A stretch of 64,000 nt of DNA, from contig CANRPU010000011.1 in the NCBI GenBank assembly GCA_947632555.1, positions 1 to 64,000 of the forward strand. The letters run 5' to 3'. Source of the stretch: an uncultured Lachnospiraceae bacterium (lineage in GTDB: Bacteria > Bacillota > Clostridia > Lachnospirales > Lachnospiraceae). The notes under the pieces are model-generated. The model was not told where the DNA came from and searched no databases. It saw nothing but the letters and a program-made list of their open reading frames with translations. Positions 37,813-47,030 of this stretch are shown here, piece after piece (position 1 is the stretch's first letter; each line of letters opens with the position of its first letter). The position numbers were made by a program, and so were the translations under genes.

Positions 37813-39710
37813 TGCCGGGACCAATGGGAAGAATGCCGAGAGGCGTAAAAATAGAAAATCCGGGTAAGATTTTTAAAAGACTGATGAAGTATGTGGCGAA
37901 AAATTACGGCGCGCACCTGGCGGTGGTGGCAGTGCTGATCTTTATCAGCGTACTGGCCAACGTACAGGGGACCATGTTTATCCAGCGGCTGATCGACGAT
38001 TATATCGCGCCCATGCTGGTGTCGGACACCCCTGATTTTGGACCGCTGGCGGGCGCCATCCTGCGGGTGGCGGGCTTTTACGCGGTGGGAGTGGCCGCCG
38101 CCTATGCCTATAACCGTATCATGATCAATGTGACGCAGGGCACGCTCCGCAACGTAAGGGACGATCTGTTTTCCCATATGCAGACACTGCCTGTCAAATA
38201 TTTTGACACCCATTCTCATGGCGATATCATGTCGGTCTATACCAACGACGCGGATACGCTCCGCCAGATGATCAGCCAGAGTATGCCGCAGATATTCAAC
38301 AGCGCCATTACCATAGTCAGTGTGTTCGCCAGTATGCTGGTACTGAGCGTGCCGCTGACGGTGGTCACGCTCATGATGGTGGCGGTGATGCTTCTGGCTA
38401 CCAGGAAAGTGGCCGGATTAAGCAGCCGCTATTTCCTGCAGCAGCAGAAGGATCTGGGCGTGGTCAACGGGTTCATCGAGGAAATGATGAACGGACAGAA
38501 GGTCGTGAAAGTCTTCTGCCACGAGGAAGCCAATATCGACCGTTTCCGGGAACTGAATGACAATCTGTATCACAGTGCGGATAAGGCGAATTATCTGGTC
38601 AATATCGTGGGGCCGGTCAACGCGCAGCTCGGCAATGTCAGCTACGTGGTATGCGCCATTGTGGGCGGCGTACTGGCGCTGTCCGGTATTTCCGGTCTGA
38701 CACTGGGAAAACTGGCCAGTTTCCTGACCTTTAACAAAAGTTTCAATATGCCGATCAACCAGGTGAGCCAGCAGTTTAATTCCATTGTGATGGCAATGGC
38801 AGGCGCGGAGCGTATTTTTAAGATGATGGACGAGGCCAGGGAAACGGACAACGGCTATGTAACGCTGGTGCATGTAAAGGAAGAGAACGGCCGGCTGGTG
38901 GAAAGTCCGCAGCGGACCGGCCGCTGGGCATGGCGGCATGAGCATCAGGCGGATCATTCCGTGGATTACGTGGAGTTAAAAGGCGGCGTGGTGTTTGACG
39001 GCGTGGACTTCGGATACACCGATGACAAAATGGTGCTGCACGATGTCAGGCTCTACGCGGAACCGGGACAGAAGATCGCGTTTGTTGGTTCCACCGGCGC
39101 CGGCAAGACCACCATCACCAACCTGATCAACCGGTTTTATGATATACAGGACGGCAAGATCCGTTACGACGGCATCAATGTCAACAAGATCAAAAAAGCC
39201 GACTTAAGGCGTTCCCTGGGCATTGTGCTGCAGGATACTCATCTTTTCACGGGAACGGTGGCGGACAATATCCGCTACGGCAAGCTGGATGCTTCGGATG
39301 AGGAAGTGACCGCGGCTGCCAGGCTGGCTAACGCGGACGGTTTTATCCGGCTTCTGCCCCAGGGATATGATACGGTGCTGACAGGAGATGGCGCCAACCT
39401 GAGCCAGGGACAGCGGCAGCTTCTTGCCATCGCGCGGGCGGCCATTGCCGATCCCCCGGTGCTGATCCTGGACGAGGCTACCAGCTCCATTGATACCCGT
39501 ACCGAGAGCATTGTGCAGGACGGCATGGATAAGCTGATGAAGGGCAGAACGACCTTTGTGATCGCCCACAGGCTGTCCACTGTCAAAAATTCCGACTGCA
39601 TCATGGTTCTGGAGCAGGGACGGATCATCGAGCGAGGCACCCATGAGCAGCTTCTGGAGCAGAAAGGCAGATACTATCAGCTGTATACGGGAAACGCGAT
39701 AGCCACGTGA
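37812..39710 (+). CDS. ABC transporter ATP-binding protein/permease (partner half)
   Basis: 'GSTGAGKTTITNL', 'LSQGQRQLLAIARAAIADPPVLILDEATSSID'. Confidence 0.93.
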   Translation: MPGPMGRMPRGVKIENPGKIFKRLMKYVAKNYGAHLAVVAVLIFISVLANVQGTMFIQRLIDDYIAPMLVSDTPDFGPLAGAILRVAGFYAVGVAAAYAYNRIMINVTQGTLRNVRDDLFSHMQTLPVKYFDTHSHGDIMSVYTNDADTLRQMISQSMPQIFNSAITIVSVFASMLVLSVPLTVVTLMMVAVMLLATRKVAGLSSRYFLQQQKDLGVVNGFIEEMMNGQKVVKVFCHEEANIDRFRELNDNLYHSADKANYLVNIVGPVNAQLGNVSYVVCAIVGGVLALSGISGLTLGKLASFLTFNKSFNMPINQVSQQFNSIVMAMAGAERIFKMMDEARETDNGYVTLVHVKEENGRLVESPQRTGRWAWRHEHQADHSVDYVELKGGVVFDGVDFGYTDDKMVLHDVRLYAEPGQKIAFVGSTGAGKTTITNLINRFYDIQDGKIRYDGINVNKIKKADLRRSLGIVLQDTHLFTGTVADNIRYGKLDASDEEVTAAARLANADGFIRLLPQGYDTVLTGDGANLSQGQRQLLAIARAAIADPPVLILDEATSSIDTRTESIVQDGMDKLMKGRTTFVIAHRLSTVKNSDCIMVLEQGRIIERGTHEQLLEQKGRYYQLYTGNAIAT

Positions 39711-39745
39711 TTGGCTATACGGCCGGGCAGGAGGACGGACCTGAT

Positions 39746-40441
39746 ATGTGGGAACAGTTTTCGAGAACGGAATTATTGCTTGGGCAGGAAGCTATGGACA
39801 GACTGCTCAACGCCAGGGTAGCGGTGTTCGGGATCGGCGGCGTGGGCGGCTATGTATGTGAAGCCCTGGTCCGGAGCGGCGTCAAGACGTTTGGGCTGGT
39901 GGATAAGGATACCGTCTGCCTGAGCAATCTGAACAGGCAGCTGATAGCCACCTGGAAAACATTGGGCAGATATAAGACGGAAGTGATGAAGGAGCGGATG
40001 CTGGAAATCAATCCGGAGGCGGAGATAAAGATATACAGCTGTTTTTTTCTGCCGGAAAACGCGGAGGAATTTCCCTTTGAGGAATATGATTATATTGTCG
40101 ATGCCGTCGATACCGTTACCGCCAAGATCGCGCTGGTGATGAAGGCGCGGGAAAAGGGAATCCCCATCATCAGCAGTATGGGTGCCGGAAATAAACTGGA
40201 TGGAAGCCTGTTCAGAGTTGCGGATATCTACGATACGAAAGTCTGTCCTCTGGCCAGGGTGATGCGGAGGGAACTAAAAAAGCGTGGAGTGGAGAGCCTG
40301 AAGGTGGTCTACTCCGAAGAAAAGCCTGTGAAAACACGGGCGGATGTACCCGGGAGCACGGCCTTCGTGCCTTCGGCGGCGGGACTTCTCATCGCGGGAG
40401 AGGTGGTAAAGGATCTGTCTTCCTTGCGCTCCTCCCAATAG
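39746..40441 (+). CDS. tcdA: tRNA threonylcarbamoyladenosine dehydratase (ThiF/HesA family)
   Basis: 'VAVFGIGGVGGYVCEALVRSGVKTFGLVDKDTVCLSNLNRQLIA'; start revised to ATG 39746. Confidence 0.88.
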   Translation: MWEQFSRTELLLGQEAMDRLLNARVAVFGIGGVGGYVCEALVRSGVKTFGLVDKDTVCLSNLNRQLIATWKTLGRYKTEVMKERMLEINPEAEIKIYSCFFLPENAEEFPFEEYDYIVDAVDTVTAKIALVMKAREKGIPIISSMGAGNKLDGSLFRVADIYDTKVCPLARVMRRELKKRGVESLKVVYSEEKPVKTRADVPGSTAFVPSAAGLLIAGEVVKDLSSLRSSQ

Positions 40442-40468
40442 TGTGATATACTTTTGAAAACTGAATAG

Positions 40469-40640
40469 CATATGCTTCTGCGTCGGAAGACGCCAGCGCG
40501 CAGGCGCTGAGGGAATCGACTGAAACTGTCGGGCTATCCCAGTAACCGTGAAGCGGACGAAAGGGCAATCAAGTCACTGCCGTAAGGTGGGAAGGCGCCC
40601 AAGTAGGAAGAGGCCAAGCCGGGAGACCTGTCTGCATATG
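40469..40640 (+). promoter_or_regulatory. Cobalamin (B12) riboswitch aptamer
   Basis: P1 arms CATATGC (40469-40475) and GCATATG (40634-40640), B12-box-like AAGCCGGGAGACCTGTCTGC; upstream of btu/cob operon. Confidence 0.9.
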
Positions 40641-40702
40641 ATACACTTCTGGGGTTGGGTGGAAACCGCGCAGGTCTGTGCGAGCCTGCGTTATTTGTGT
40701 TA

Positions 40703-40740
40703 CTCTCCAATCTGGGGAGCATTTTTTTGCTCCTTTTTCT
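40703..40740 (+). terminator. Riboswitch expression platform: terminator with competing hairpin
   Basis: Terminator GGAGCA-TTTTTT-TGCTCC-TTTTTCT (40716-40740); competing CTCTCC (40703-40708)/GGGGAG (40714-40719). Confidence 0.7.
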
Positions 40741-40774
40741 ATTCAGCGAACATACAGAAAGGGGGACTGATCAA

Positions 40775-41707
40775 ATGAAAATATCAGTCAAACGCACAAG
40801 AACGCTGGCGGCATTACTGGCCGCCGCGATGCTGCTGGCATTTACCGCCTGCGGCACTGAAAACAAGGAAACAGAGAGTTCTCCCATTACCGTCACGGAC
40901 ATGATGGGCAGGGAGATCACTCTGGAGAAGCCGGCCGAGAGGATCGTGGCGCTCACGCCGTCGGACTGCGAGATCCTCTACGCCATCGGCGCCGGGGATG
41001 CTCTGGTGGGAAGAGGAACTTACTGTGACTATCCCGCGGAGGTGGCCGATGTGCCCGAAGTGGGCTCAGGCAGCGACACCAACATCGAGCAGATCCTTGC
41101 CCTGGAGCCCCAGGTCCTTCTGATGAGCACCATGTCGCAGACGGAAGAACAGGCCAAACAGCTTGAGGATGCCGGGGTGCGCGTGGTGATAAGCGACGCC
41201 CAGGACATCGAAGGGGTCTATACCGCCATTGAGATGATCGGCGCTCTGATGGGAAAAGACGAAGAAGCCGCCGCTCTGGTCCAAAGTATGAAGACGGCGT
41301 TTGCCGAGTTGGAAGAAAAGGCCGAGCCGGACGGCTCCAAGACCATTTATTTTGAGGTTTCTCCGCTGGAATACGGGCTCTGGGCCGCCGGAAAAAATAC
41401 CTTTATGGATGAGGTGGCCAATATGCTGGGACTGAAGAACTGCTTTGACGATCTGGACGGCTGGGCTTCCGTATCGGAGGAACAGGTGCTGGAGCGAAAT
41501 CCTGACTATATCCTGACCATTACCATGTACTATGGGGAAGGGCCGCTGCCGGAAGAGGAGATCATGGCCCGGCCCGGCTGGGAAAATGTGACCGCCGTAA
41601 AAAACGGGGCTATCCTGAATCTTCAGAACAATGAGCTTTCCAGGCCTGCTCCCCGTCTGGTGGACGGCGCCAGGATGCTTTATGATTTTGTGTACGGAGA
41701 AGAATGA
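40775..41707 (+). CDS. btuF: Cobalamin ABC transporter substrate-binding lipoprotein
   Basis: Lipobox AFTACG; 'ITVTDMMGREITLEKPAERIVALTPSDCEILYAIGAGDALVG'; riboswitch-controlled; start revised to ATG 40775. Confidence 0.85.
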   Translation: MKISVKRTRTLAALLAAAMLLAFTACGTENKETESSPITVTDMMGREITLEKPAERIVALTPSDCEILYAIGAGDALVGRGTYCDYPAEVADVPEVGSGSDTNIEQILALEPQVLLMSTMSQTEEQAKQLEDAGVRVVISDAQDIEGVYTAIEMIGALMGKDEEAAALVQSMKTAFAELEEKAEPDGSKTIYFEVSPLEYGLWAAGKNTFMDEVANMLGLKNCFDDLDGWASVSEEQVLERNPDYILTITMYYGEGPLPEEEIMARPGWENVTAVKNGAILNLQNNELSRPAPRLVDGARMLYDFVYGEE

Positions 41708-41776
41708 TACGAAACGCGGGGGGAAGGATTTCCCCCCTGCGTACGTAAGTCGGGAGCGGAAGGGAGGGGAAGAGCC

Positions 41777-42838
41777 TTGCGGGTTCATAAAGAGCGTTTT
41801 TCGGCTCCGGAGTATCTGCTGTTTACTGCTGTGACTTTTGGTATATTTTGTTTCTGCGTCTGTACCGGGAGCGTGTCCATTCCGCTGAAAGATACGCTTT
41901 CCCTGATCCGGGACGCGGTATGCGGCGTGATCGGAAGCTGGATCGACCATACGGAGTCGGTCCTGCCCGAGGGAACGACGGCCTCCATTCTTCTGGCGGT
42001 GCGGCTGCCCCGGGTGCTCTGTACGGCGCTGACGGGCGCGGCGCTTTCGCTGGCCGGGGCGGCCATGCAGGGGCTTTTGAAAAATCCTCTGGCGGACGGT
42101 TCCACCCTGGGAGTTTCTTCCGGAGCGGCTCTGGGAGCAGTGTGCGCCATAGCCTTCGGCATCACTTTTCCGGCCCTGCCTTTTGCGGGGACCATGGTGA
42201 CGGCCGTTCTTTTCGCGTTTCTCTCCCTGCTGCTCATTCTGGGGCTTGCCTACAGACTGGACCATTCTCTGTCCACCGACACGATCATCCTGATAGGCGT
42301 GGTCTTTTCCATGTTCGTGTCCAGCCTGATGAGTATTGTCATCACCTTTGCCGCGGACCGGGTGCAGCATATCACTTTTTGGACCATGGGGAGCCTGCAG
42401 GGAAAAGGATACCCTGACGTGCTGGTCCTCTTAGGAGCGCTGGTCTTTTTCGGCGGCGTGATCTTCCTGCATAGCCGGGAACTGAACGCCTTTGCCATGG
42501 GAGAAGAGAATGCCGGGCATATCGGGGTGAACGTGCGCAGGGTGCGGCTGGTTCTGCTGATCGCCGTATCGGGACTGATCGGTGTCTGCGTGTCCGTGGG
42601 AGGGACCATTGGTTTTGTGGGACTTGTGACCCCGCATATGCTTCGGATGCTGACGGGGCCAAATCACCGGCGGCTGCTGCCCGCCTCCCTCTTTGGCGGC
42701 GCCTGTTTCCTGATGCTGGCGGATCTGGCCGCACGCACTTTGCTGAACCCCCGTGAGCTCAATGTGGGTATCGTCACCAGCCTGGCGGGGGCCGTAGTAT
42801 TTATCCTGATATTTTACCGCGCGAGAAGGAGAGGATGA
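41777..42838 (+). CDS. btuC: FecCD-type ABC transporter permease
   Basis: 'LAVRLPRVLCTALTGAALSLAGAAMQGLLKNPLADGSTLGVSSGAALGA'; TTG start. Confidence 0.88.
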   Translation: MRVHKERFSAPEYLLFTAVTFGIFCFCVCTGSVSIPLKDTLSLIRDAVCGVIGSWIDHTESVLPEGTTASILLAVRLPRVLCTALTGAALSLAGAAMQGLLKNPLADGSTLGVSSGAALGAVCAIAFGITFPALPFAGTMVTAVLFAFLSLLLILGLAYRLDHSLSTDTIILIGVVFSMFVSSLMSIVITFAADRVQHITFWTMGSLQGKGYPDVLVLLGALVFFGGVIFLHSRELNAFAMGEENAGHIGVNVRRVRLVLLIAVSGLIGVCVSVGGTIGFVGLVTPHMLRMLTGPNHRRLLPASLFGGACFLMLADLAARTLLNPRELNVGIVTSLAGAVVFILIFYRARRRG

Positions 42839-43656
42839 TGCGGGAGATGCTGGAAGTAAAAGCCCTTTCCGTACGCCTGGGACAAAAACAGATCCTGGAG
42901 GATCTAAGCTTTTCCGTAGGGGAGGGAGAGTGGCTGATGATCGCGGGGCCCAACGGCGCCGGGAAATCCACCGCCGTCCGGGCCATGACCAGAGGGGTGG
43001 ACTATAAGGGGACCGTCCTGTTCCAGGGACAGGATATCCGGCGGAAGAAAAGCGTCGAGCTGGCCCGCTGTATCGGCGTGCTGGCCCAGTCCAACCCCGT
43101 ATCCTATTCTTTTTCCGTGGAGGAAGTGGTTTCTCTGGGAAGGTATTCCCACGCGCCGGGACTGTTCCCGTTCTTCCGGCGGGGGACGGCGGAACAGAAG
43201 CCGGATGCGCCGGAAGCGTCCCAAAACTCTGACCGGGATATGGTGGAGTACGCGCTGGAACTTACGGGGATGACAAGGCAGCGCGGACAGTCCGTTCTTA
43301 CGCTGTCCGGCGGCGAACTGCAGAGGACCTTTCTGGCGCAGGCGCTGGCGCAGGATCCCAGGCTCCTTGTGCTGGACGAGCCTACGAACCATCTGGATCT
43401 TCTTTATCAGAAACAGGTGTTTGAACTGATCGGGGAATGGCTGAAAACTCCCGGCAGAGCCGTGATCTCCGTCACCCACGATCTATCTCTGGCAAAGGCC
43501 TACGGCACCGGAGTACTGCTTTTGGACCATGGAAGGAAGGCGGCTTTAGGAAAGGCAGAAGAAGTGCTGACGCCCCAGGTCCTGGAGCGCGTGTACCGGA
43601 TGGACGTCTACGGCTGGATGAGGAAAATGCTCTCCCAGTGGGCGGAAGAAACCTGA
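42835..43656 (+). CDS. btuD: Cobalamin ABC transporter ATP-binding protein
   Basis: 'IAGPNGAGKSTAVRAMTR', 'LSGGELQRTFLAQALAQDPRLLVLDEPTNHLDL'. Confidence 0.88.
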   Translation: MMREMLEVKALSVRLGQKQILEDLSFSVGEGEWLMIAGPNGAGKSTAVRAMTRGVDYKGTVLFQGQDIRRKKSVELARCIGVLAQSNPVSYSFSVEEVVSLGRYSHAPGLFPFFRRGTAEQKPDAPEASQNSDRDMVEYALELTGMTRQRGQSVLTLSGGELQRTFLAQALAQDPRLLVLDEPTNHLDLLYQKQVFELIGEWLKTPGRAVISVTHDLSLAKAYGTGVLLLDHGRKAALGKAEEVLTPQVLERVYRMDVYGWMRKMLSQWAEET

Positions 43657-43679
43657 TAAGAAAACCGGAGGAACCTAAA

Positions 43680-44735
43680 ATGGACTGGAAAGAATTAAAC
43701 AGCCGGATCCTGCCCCCGGACGCCGCCGCCATAAAGGCTGCGGGGAACCGTCTGGACGCAATCGCCAAACCGCTGAACGGTCTGGGGGAACTGGAGGAGA
43801 TCTGTAAAAAAATAGCGGGACTTTTGGGAAGCGATACCTTTTCCCTGAAAAAAAGAGCGGTAGTGGTATTCTGCGCGGACAACGGCGTCACGGCGGAAGG
43901 AATCACCCAGACGGACGCGTCCGTCACCGCCTCCATGGCGGAACACATCGCCGGGGGCCTCTCCTGCGTCTGCCGTATGGCGCGGGCCGCCGGAGCCGAC
44001 GTGTTTCCCGTGGACGTGGGGATGTTCCGCCGGGTGAAAAAGGTCAGGGATCTGCATGTGGCGGACGGCACGGGGAATATAGCCCGGGGGCCGGCCATGA
44101 CGGAAGAACAGGCGCTGCGCGCCATTGAAACGGGGATCCGCCTGGCGGGAGAACTGAAAACGAAAGGATATCAGCTGCTGGCCTGCGGTGAAATGGGGAT
44201 CGGCAACACTACAACCTGCGCGGCTATGGCCGCCGTGCTTTTGAATCTGCCGGTGGAGAGGACAACGGGGCCGGGCGCCGGGCTTACCAGGGAGGGGCTT
44301 CAAAAAAAACGGGAAGTCGTGGCCAGAGCGATCCGGGTCAACCATCCCGTACCGGAAGATCCCCTGGGAGTGCTGGCCGGGCTGGGCGGCTTTGATATCG
44401 CCGCCATGACCGGGCTGTACCTGGGAGGCGCGCTGTATCGGATCCCCGTGATCATAGACGGGATCATCAGTTCCGTGGCGGCGCTGACGGCGGCAGCCCT
44501 CTGTCCCGGCTGTGTATGCGCCATGATCCCCAGCCATTGTTCGGCAGAACCCGCCGCCGGCGCTGTCATGGAAAAACTGGGCTTGCGCCCTCTGCTGCGG
44601 GGAAACTTCAAGCTGGGGGAGGGGACCGGCGCCGTCTGCATGATGCCGCTGCTGGATCTGGTTCTCGCGGTATACGACGGCGCTCTGCGTTTCGCGGACG
44701 CGGGGATCCCGCAATATGAAAGGGAAAGTGACTGA
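43680..44735 (+). CDS. cobT: Nicotinate-nucleotide--dimethylbenzimidazole phosphoribosyltransferase
   Basis: 'VVFCADNGVTAEGITQ', 'CGEMGIGNTTTCAAMAAVLL'; start revised to ATG 43680. Confidence 0.95.
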   Translation: MDWKELNSRILPPDAAAIKAAGNRLDAIAKPLNGLGELEEICKKIAGLLGSDTFSLKKRAVVVFCADNGVTAEGITQTDASVTASMAEHIAGGLSCVCRMARAAGADVFPVDVGMFRRVKKVRDLHVADGTGNIARGPAMTEEQALRAIETGIRLAGELKTKGYQLLACGEMGIGNTTTCAAMAAVLLNLPVERTTGPGAGLTREGLQKKREVVARAIRVNHPVPEDPLGVLAGLGGFDIAAMTGLYLGGALYRIPVIIDGIISSVAALTAAALCPGCVCAMIPSHCSAEPAAGAVMEKLGLRPLLRGNFKLGEGTGAVCMMPLLDLVLAVYDGALRFADAGIPQYERESD

Positions 44736-45261
44736 TATGATGATCTTACTGACCGGCGGCTCCGGCTGCGGCAAAAGCTTCTACGCGGAATCCCTCTGCG
44801 GAAAGCTTCCCGGTCCCCGGTATTATATTGCCGCCATGCGTCCTTTTGGGGCGGAGAGCCTGGAAAAAATTGAAAAACACCGCCGGATGCGGGAGGGGAA
44901 AGGATTTGAAACGATTGAGAGATACACGGATCTGGCTTCTCTGAAACTGTCGGAAAGGGGAACGGCCCTGTTAGAGTGCGTCTGTAACCTGACGGCCAAC
45001 GAGATGTTCGGTGAAGACGGTTCCCGCAGGGATCCTTTTGCCAGCGTGATGGGGGGAGTAGAGGCGCTTCTGGAGCAGAGCGGCCATGTGGTCATCGTAA
45101 CCAACGACGTGTCCAGCGACGGAGAGCTTTACGAAGAGGGGACCATGGCCTATATCCGGGCGCTGGGCAGGATCAACGCGGCGCTGGCCCGGCGGGCCGA
45201 TACCGTCTGTGAACTGGTCTGCGGGATCCCAATCCCACGGAAGGGGGCGATCCTTTGGTAA
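44716..45261 (+). CDS. cobU: Adenosylcobinamide kinase/guanylyltransferase family protein (CobU)
   Basis: 'MILLTGGSGCGKSFYAESLC', 'VVIVTNDVSSDGELYEEGTMAYIRALGRINAALA'. Confidence 0.85.
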   Translation: MKGKVTDMMILLTGGSGCGKSFYAESLCGKLPGPRYYIAAMRPFGAESLEKIEKHRRMREGKGFETIERYTDLASLKLSERGTALLECVCNLTANEMFGEDGSRRDPFASVMGGVEALLEQSGHVVIVTNDVSSDGELYEEGTMAYIRALGRINAALARRADTVCELVCGIPIPRKGAILW

Positions 45262-46022
45262 AAGAGCTTTTTCGTTCTCTGATCATGGCTTTTTCCCTGT
45301 TTTCCGTCGTTCCCATGCCGAAGATCCGGTGGAAACAGGAGAATCTGAAATATATGCTGGCCTGGCTGCCTCTTGTGGGCGTATGCGCCGGGGCTCTGCA
45401 GGTGGGATGGCTGTACGTGTGCGAGGCCCTGTCCTTCGGCCCTCTGCTTTTTGCGGCGGGTCTGACGCTGCTGCCCCTGCTTTTTACCGGCGGCATCCAT
45501 ATGGACGGCTTTATGGACACCATGGACGCGCTTTCCAGCCATGGGACGCCGGAGCGGAAACGGGAGATCTTAAAAGATCCCCACGCGGGGGCCTTTGCCG
45601 TGATTTCCTGCTTCTGCTGTCTGCTTTTCTCCGTTTCCCTCTGCGCGGAGCTTCCCCGCACGGTCACCGCCGTACTTACCCTGGGACTTCATCAGGTGTC
45701 CGCCAGGGCTCTGGGCGCGTTTGCCAGCGTGTGTTTTCCCTCCTCTGCGGAGGAAGGGCTCCAGTATACGTTTCGCCAGGCCGCGGCCGGGCCTGTGGCC
45801 GTGGTGCTGCTTCTCTGGGAGGCGGCCTGCGGGCTGGGAATGTGCTTCCTGTCCCCTGCGGGCGGGGCGGCGTGTATTCTTGTGTTTTGCTTTTCCGCTC
45901 TGTTCCTTTACAGGATGTCCAGGAGGGAATTTGGCGGAATGTCCGGCGATCTGGCCGGATATATCATCACGCTGGGGGAACTTTTGATGCTGTTATGTTA
46001 TATGGTAACGGACAAATTATGA
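45255..46022 (+). CDS. cobS: Adenosylcobinamide-GDP ribazoletransferase
   Basis: 'MAFSLFSVVPMPKIRWKQENLKYMLAWLPLVGV', 'GGIHMDGFMDTMDALSSHGTPERKREILKDPHAGAFAV'. Confidence 0.95.
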   Translation: MVKELFRSLIMAFSLFSVVPMPKIRWKQENLKYMLAWLPLVGVCAGALQVGWLYVCEALSFGPLLFAAGLTLLPLLFTGGIHMDGFMDTMDALSSHGTPERKREILKDPHAGAFAVISCFCCLLFSVSLCAELPRTVTAVLTLGLHQVSARALGAFASVCFPSSAEEGLQYTFRQAAAGPVAVVLLLWEAACGLGMCFLSPAGGAACILVFCFSALFLYRMSRREFGGMSGDLAGYIITLGELLMLLCYMVTDKL

Positions 46023-46053
46023 AAAGATACCGTTTAAACGGAATGAGGAGGGT

Positions 46054-46416
46054 ATGATGATCTTGATCGTGGGCGGCGAAGGATCGGGAAAAAGAACTTT
46101 CGCCAGATCTTTGGGTTACAGGGAAGAGGATATGGCCGACGGGTGCCTGAACGGGCTCCCCGTTGTCTGTCACGTGGAACGGATGGTCTTCGCCAGACCG
46201 GAGGAAACGGATCTTCTGTTCAGTGAGCTGGTGAAAAAGGAAGTTGTCATCTGCAACGAGGTGGGGAGCGGCGTGATCCCCATGGAACCGGACAAAAGGC
46301 AGGGCCGGGAGGCTGTGGGAAGGCTCTGCGCCCGGCTGGCGGAACAGGCGGAGAAAGTCATCCGAATGGTCTGCGGGATCCCCTCCGTGATCAAGGGAGA
46401 GGAGGATGCGCGATGA
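46054..46416 (+). CDS. Short CobU-like NTP-binding protein
   Basis: 120 aa: 'MILIVGGEGSGKRTFARSL', 'VVICNEVGSGVIPMEPDKRQGREAVGRLCARLAEQAEKVIRMVCGIPSVIK'. Confidence 0.8.
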   Translation: MMILIVGGEGSGKRTFARSLGYREEDMADGCLNGLPVVCHVERMVFARPEETDLLFSELVKKEVVICNEVGSGVIPMEPDKRQGREAVGRLCARLAEQAEKVIRMVCGIPSVIKGEEDAR

Positions 46417-47030
46417 AGATCCTGCTGCTCCGCCACGGCGCCACTGCCGGGAACCGGCAGCGCAGGTATATCGGAAGGACGGACGAGCCGTTAAGTCCCG
46501 ATGGCCTCCGGCAGGCGGAAGCGGCGGGAGCGCTGCCCGGCTATCCGTTTGTCTACGTGTCCCCCCTGATGCGCGCGCGCCAGACGGCGGAGATCCTGTT
46601 TCCGGGGGCGGAGCAGGTGGTCCTGAAAGATCTGCGGGAGATGGATTTCGGCGTTTTTGAAGGCAGAAACGCGGCGGAGATGGAAGAGGATCCGGCATAT
46701 CGAAGCTGGGTGGAGAGCGGATGCCTGAGCCCCTGTCCGGAAGGAGAATCCAGGGCGGGATTTTCCCGGCGCGCGGGGCGCTGTTTTGAGGAGGCGGTCT
46801 TATCCCGGTTCGACCTGGGAACGGAACGGCTTGCCTTTGTAGTGCACGGCGGTGTGATCATGGCCGTTCTGGAACAATTTGCCAGACCCGCTGTGAGCTA
46901 TTACGAGGGATATGTGGACAACTGCCAGGGCTATCTCTGTACGGCAGTCCGGGGCTGTGGGAAGAGCCCTTCCTTGTTTCTTACGGACCTTAAGAAAATT
47001 TCCCTGCTGAAGGAGAGCGGACAGATATGA
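46413..47030 (+). CDS. cobC: Histidine phosphatase family protein, likely alpha-ribazole phosphatase
   Basis: 'ILLLRHGATAGNRQRRYIGRTDEPLSPDGLRQAEA', within cob operon. Confidence 0.85.
   Translation: MKILLLRHGATAGNRQRRYIGRTDEPLSPDGLRQAEAAGALPGYPFVYVSPLMRARQTAEILFPGAEQVVLKDLREMDFGVFEGRNAAEMEEDPAYRSWVESGCLSPCPEGESRAGFSRRAGRCFEEAVLSRFDLGTERLAFVVHGGVIMAVLEQFARPAVSYYEGYVDNCQGYLCTAVRGCGKSPSLFLTDLKKISLLKESGQI

Noticed and set aside
46054-46416. Short CobU-like gene as a pseudogene
   Set aside because: It retains start, RBS, Walker A, NEVG motif and translational coupling to cobC; kept as a probable functional short form.
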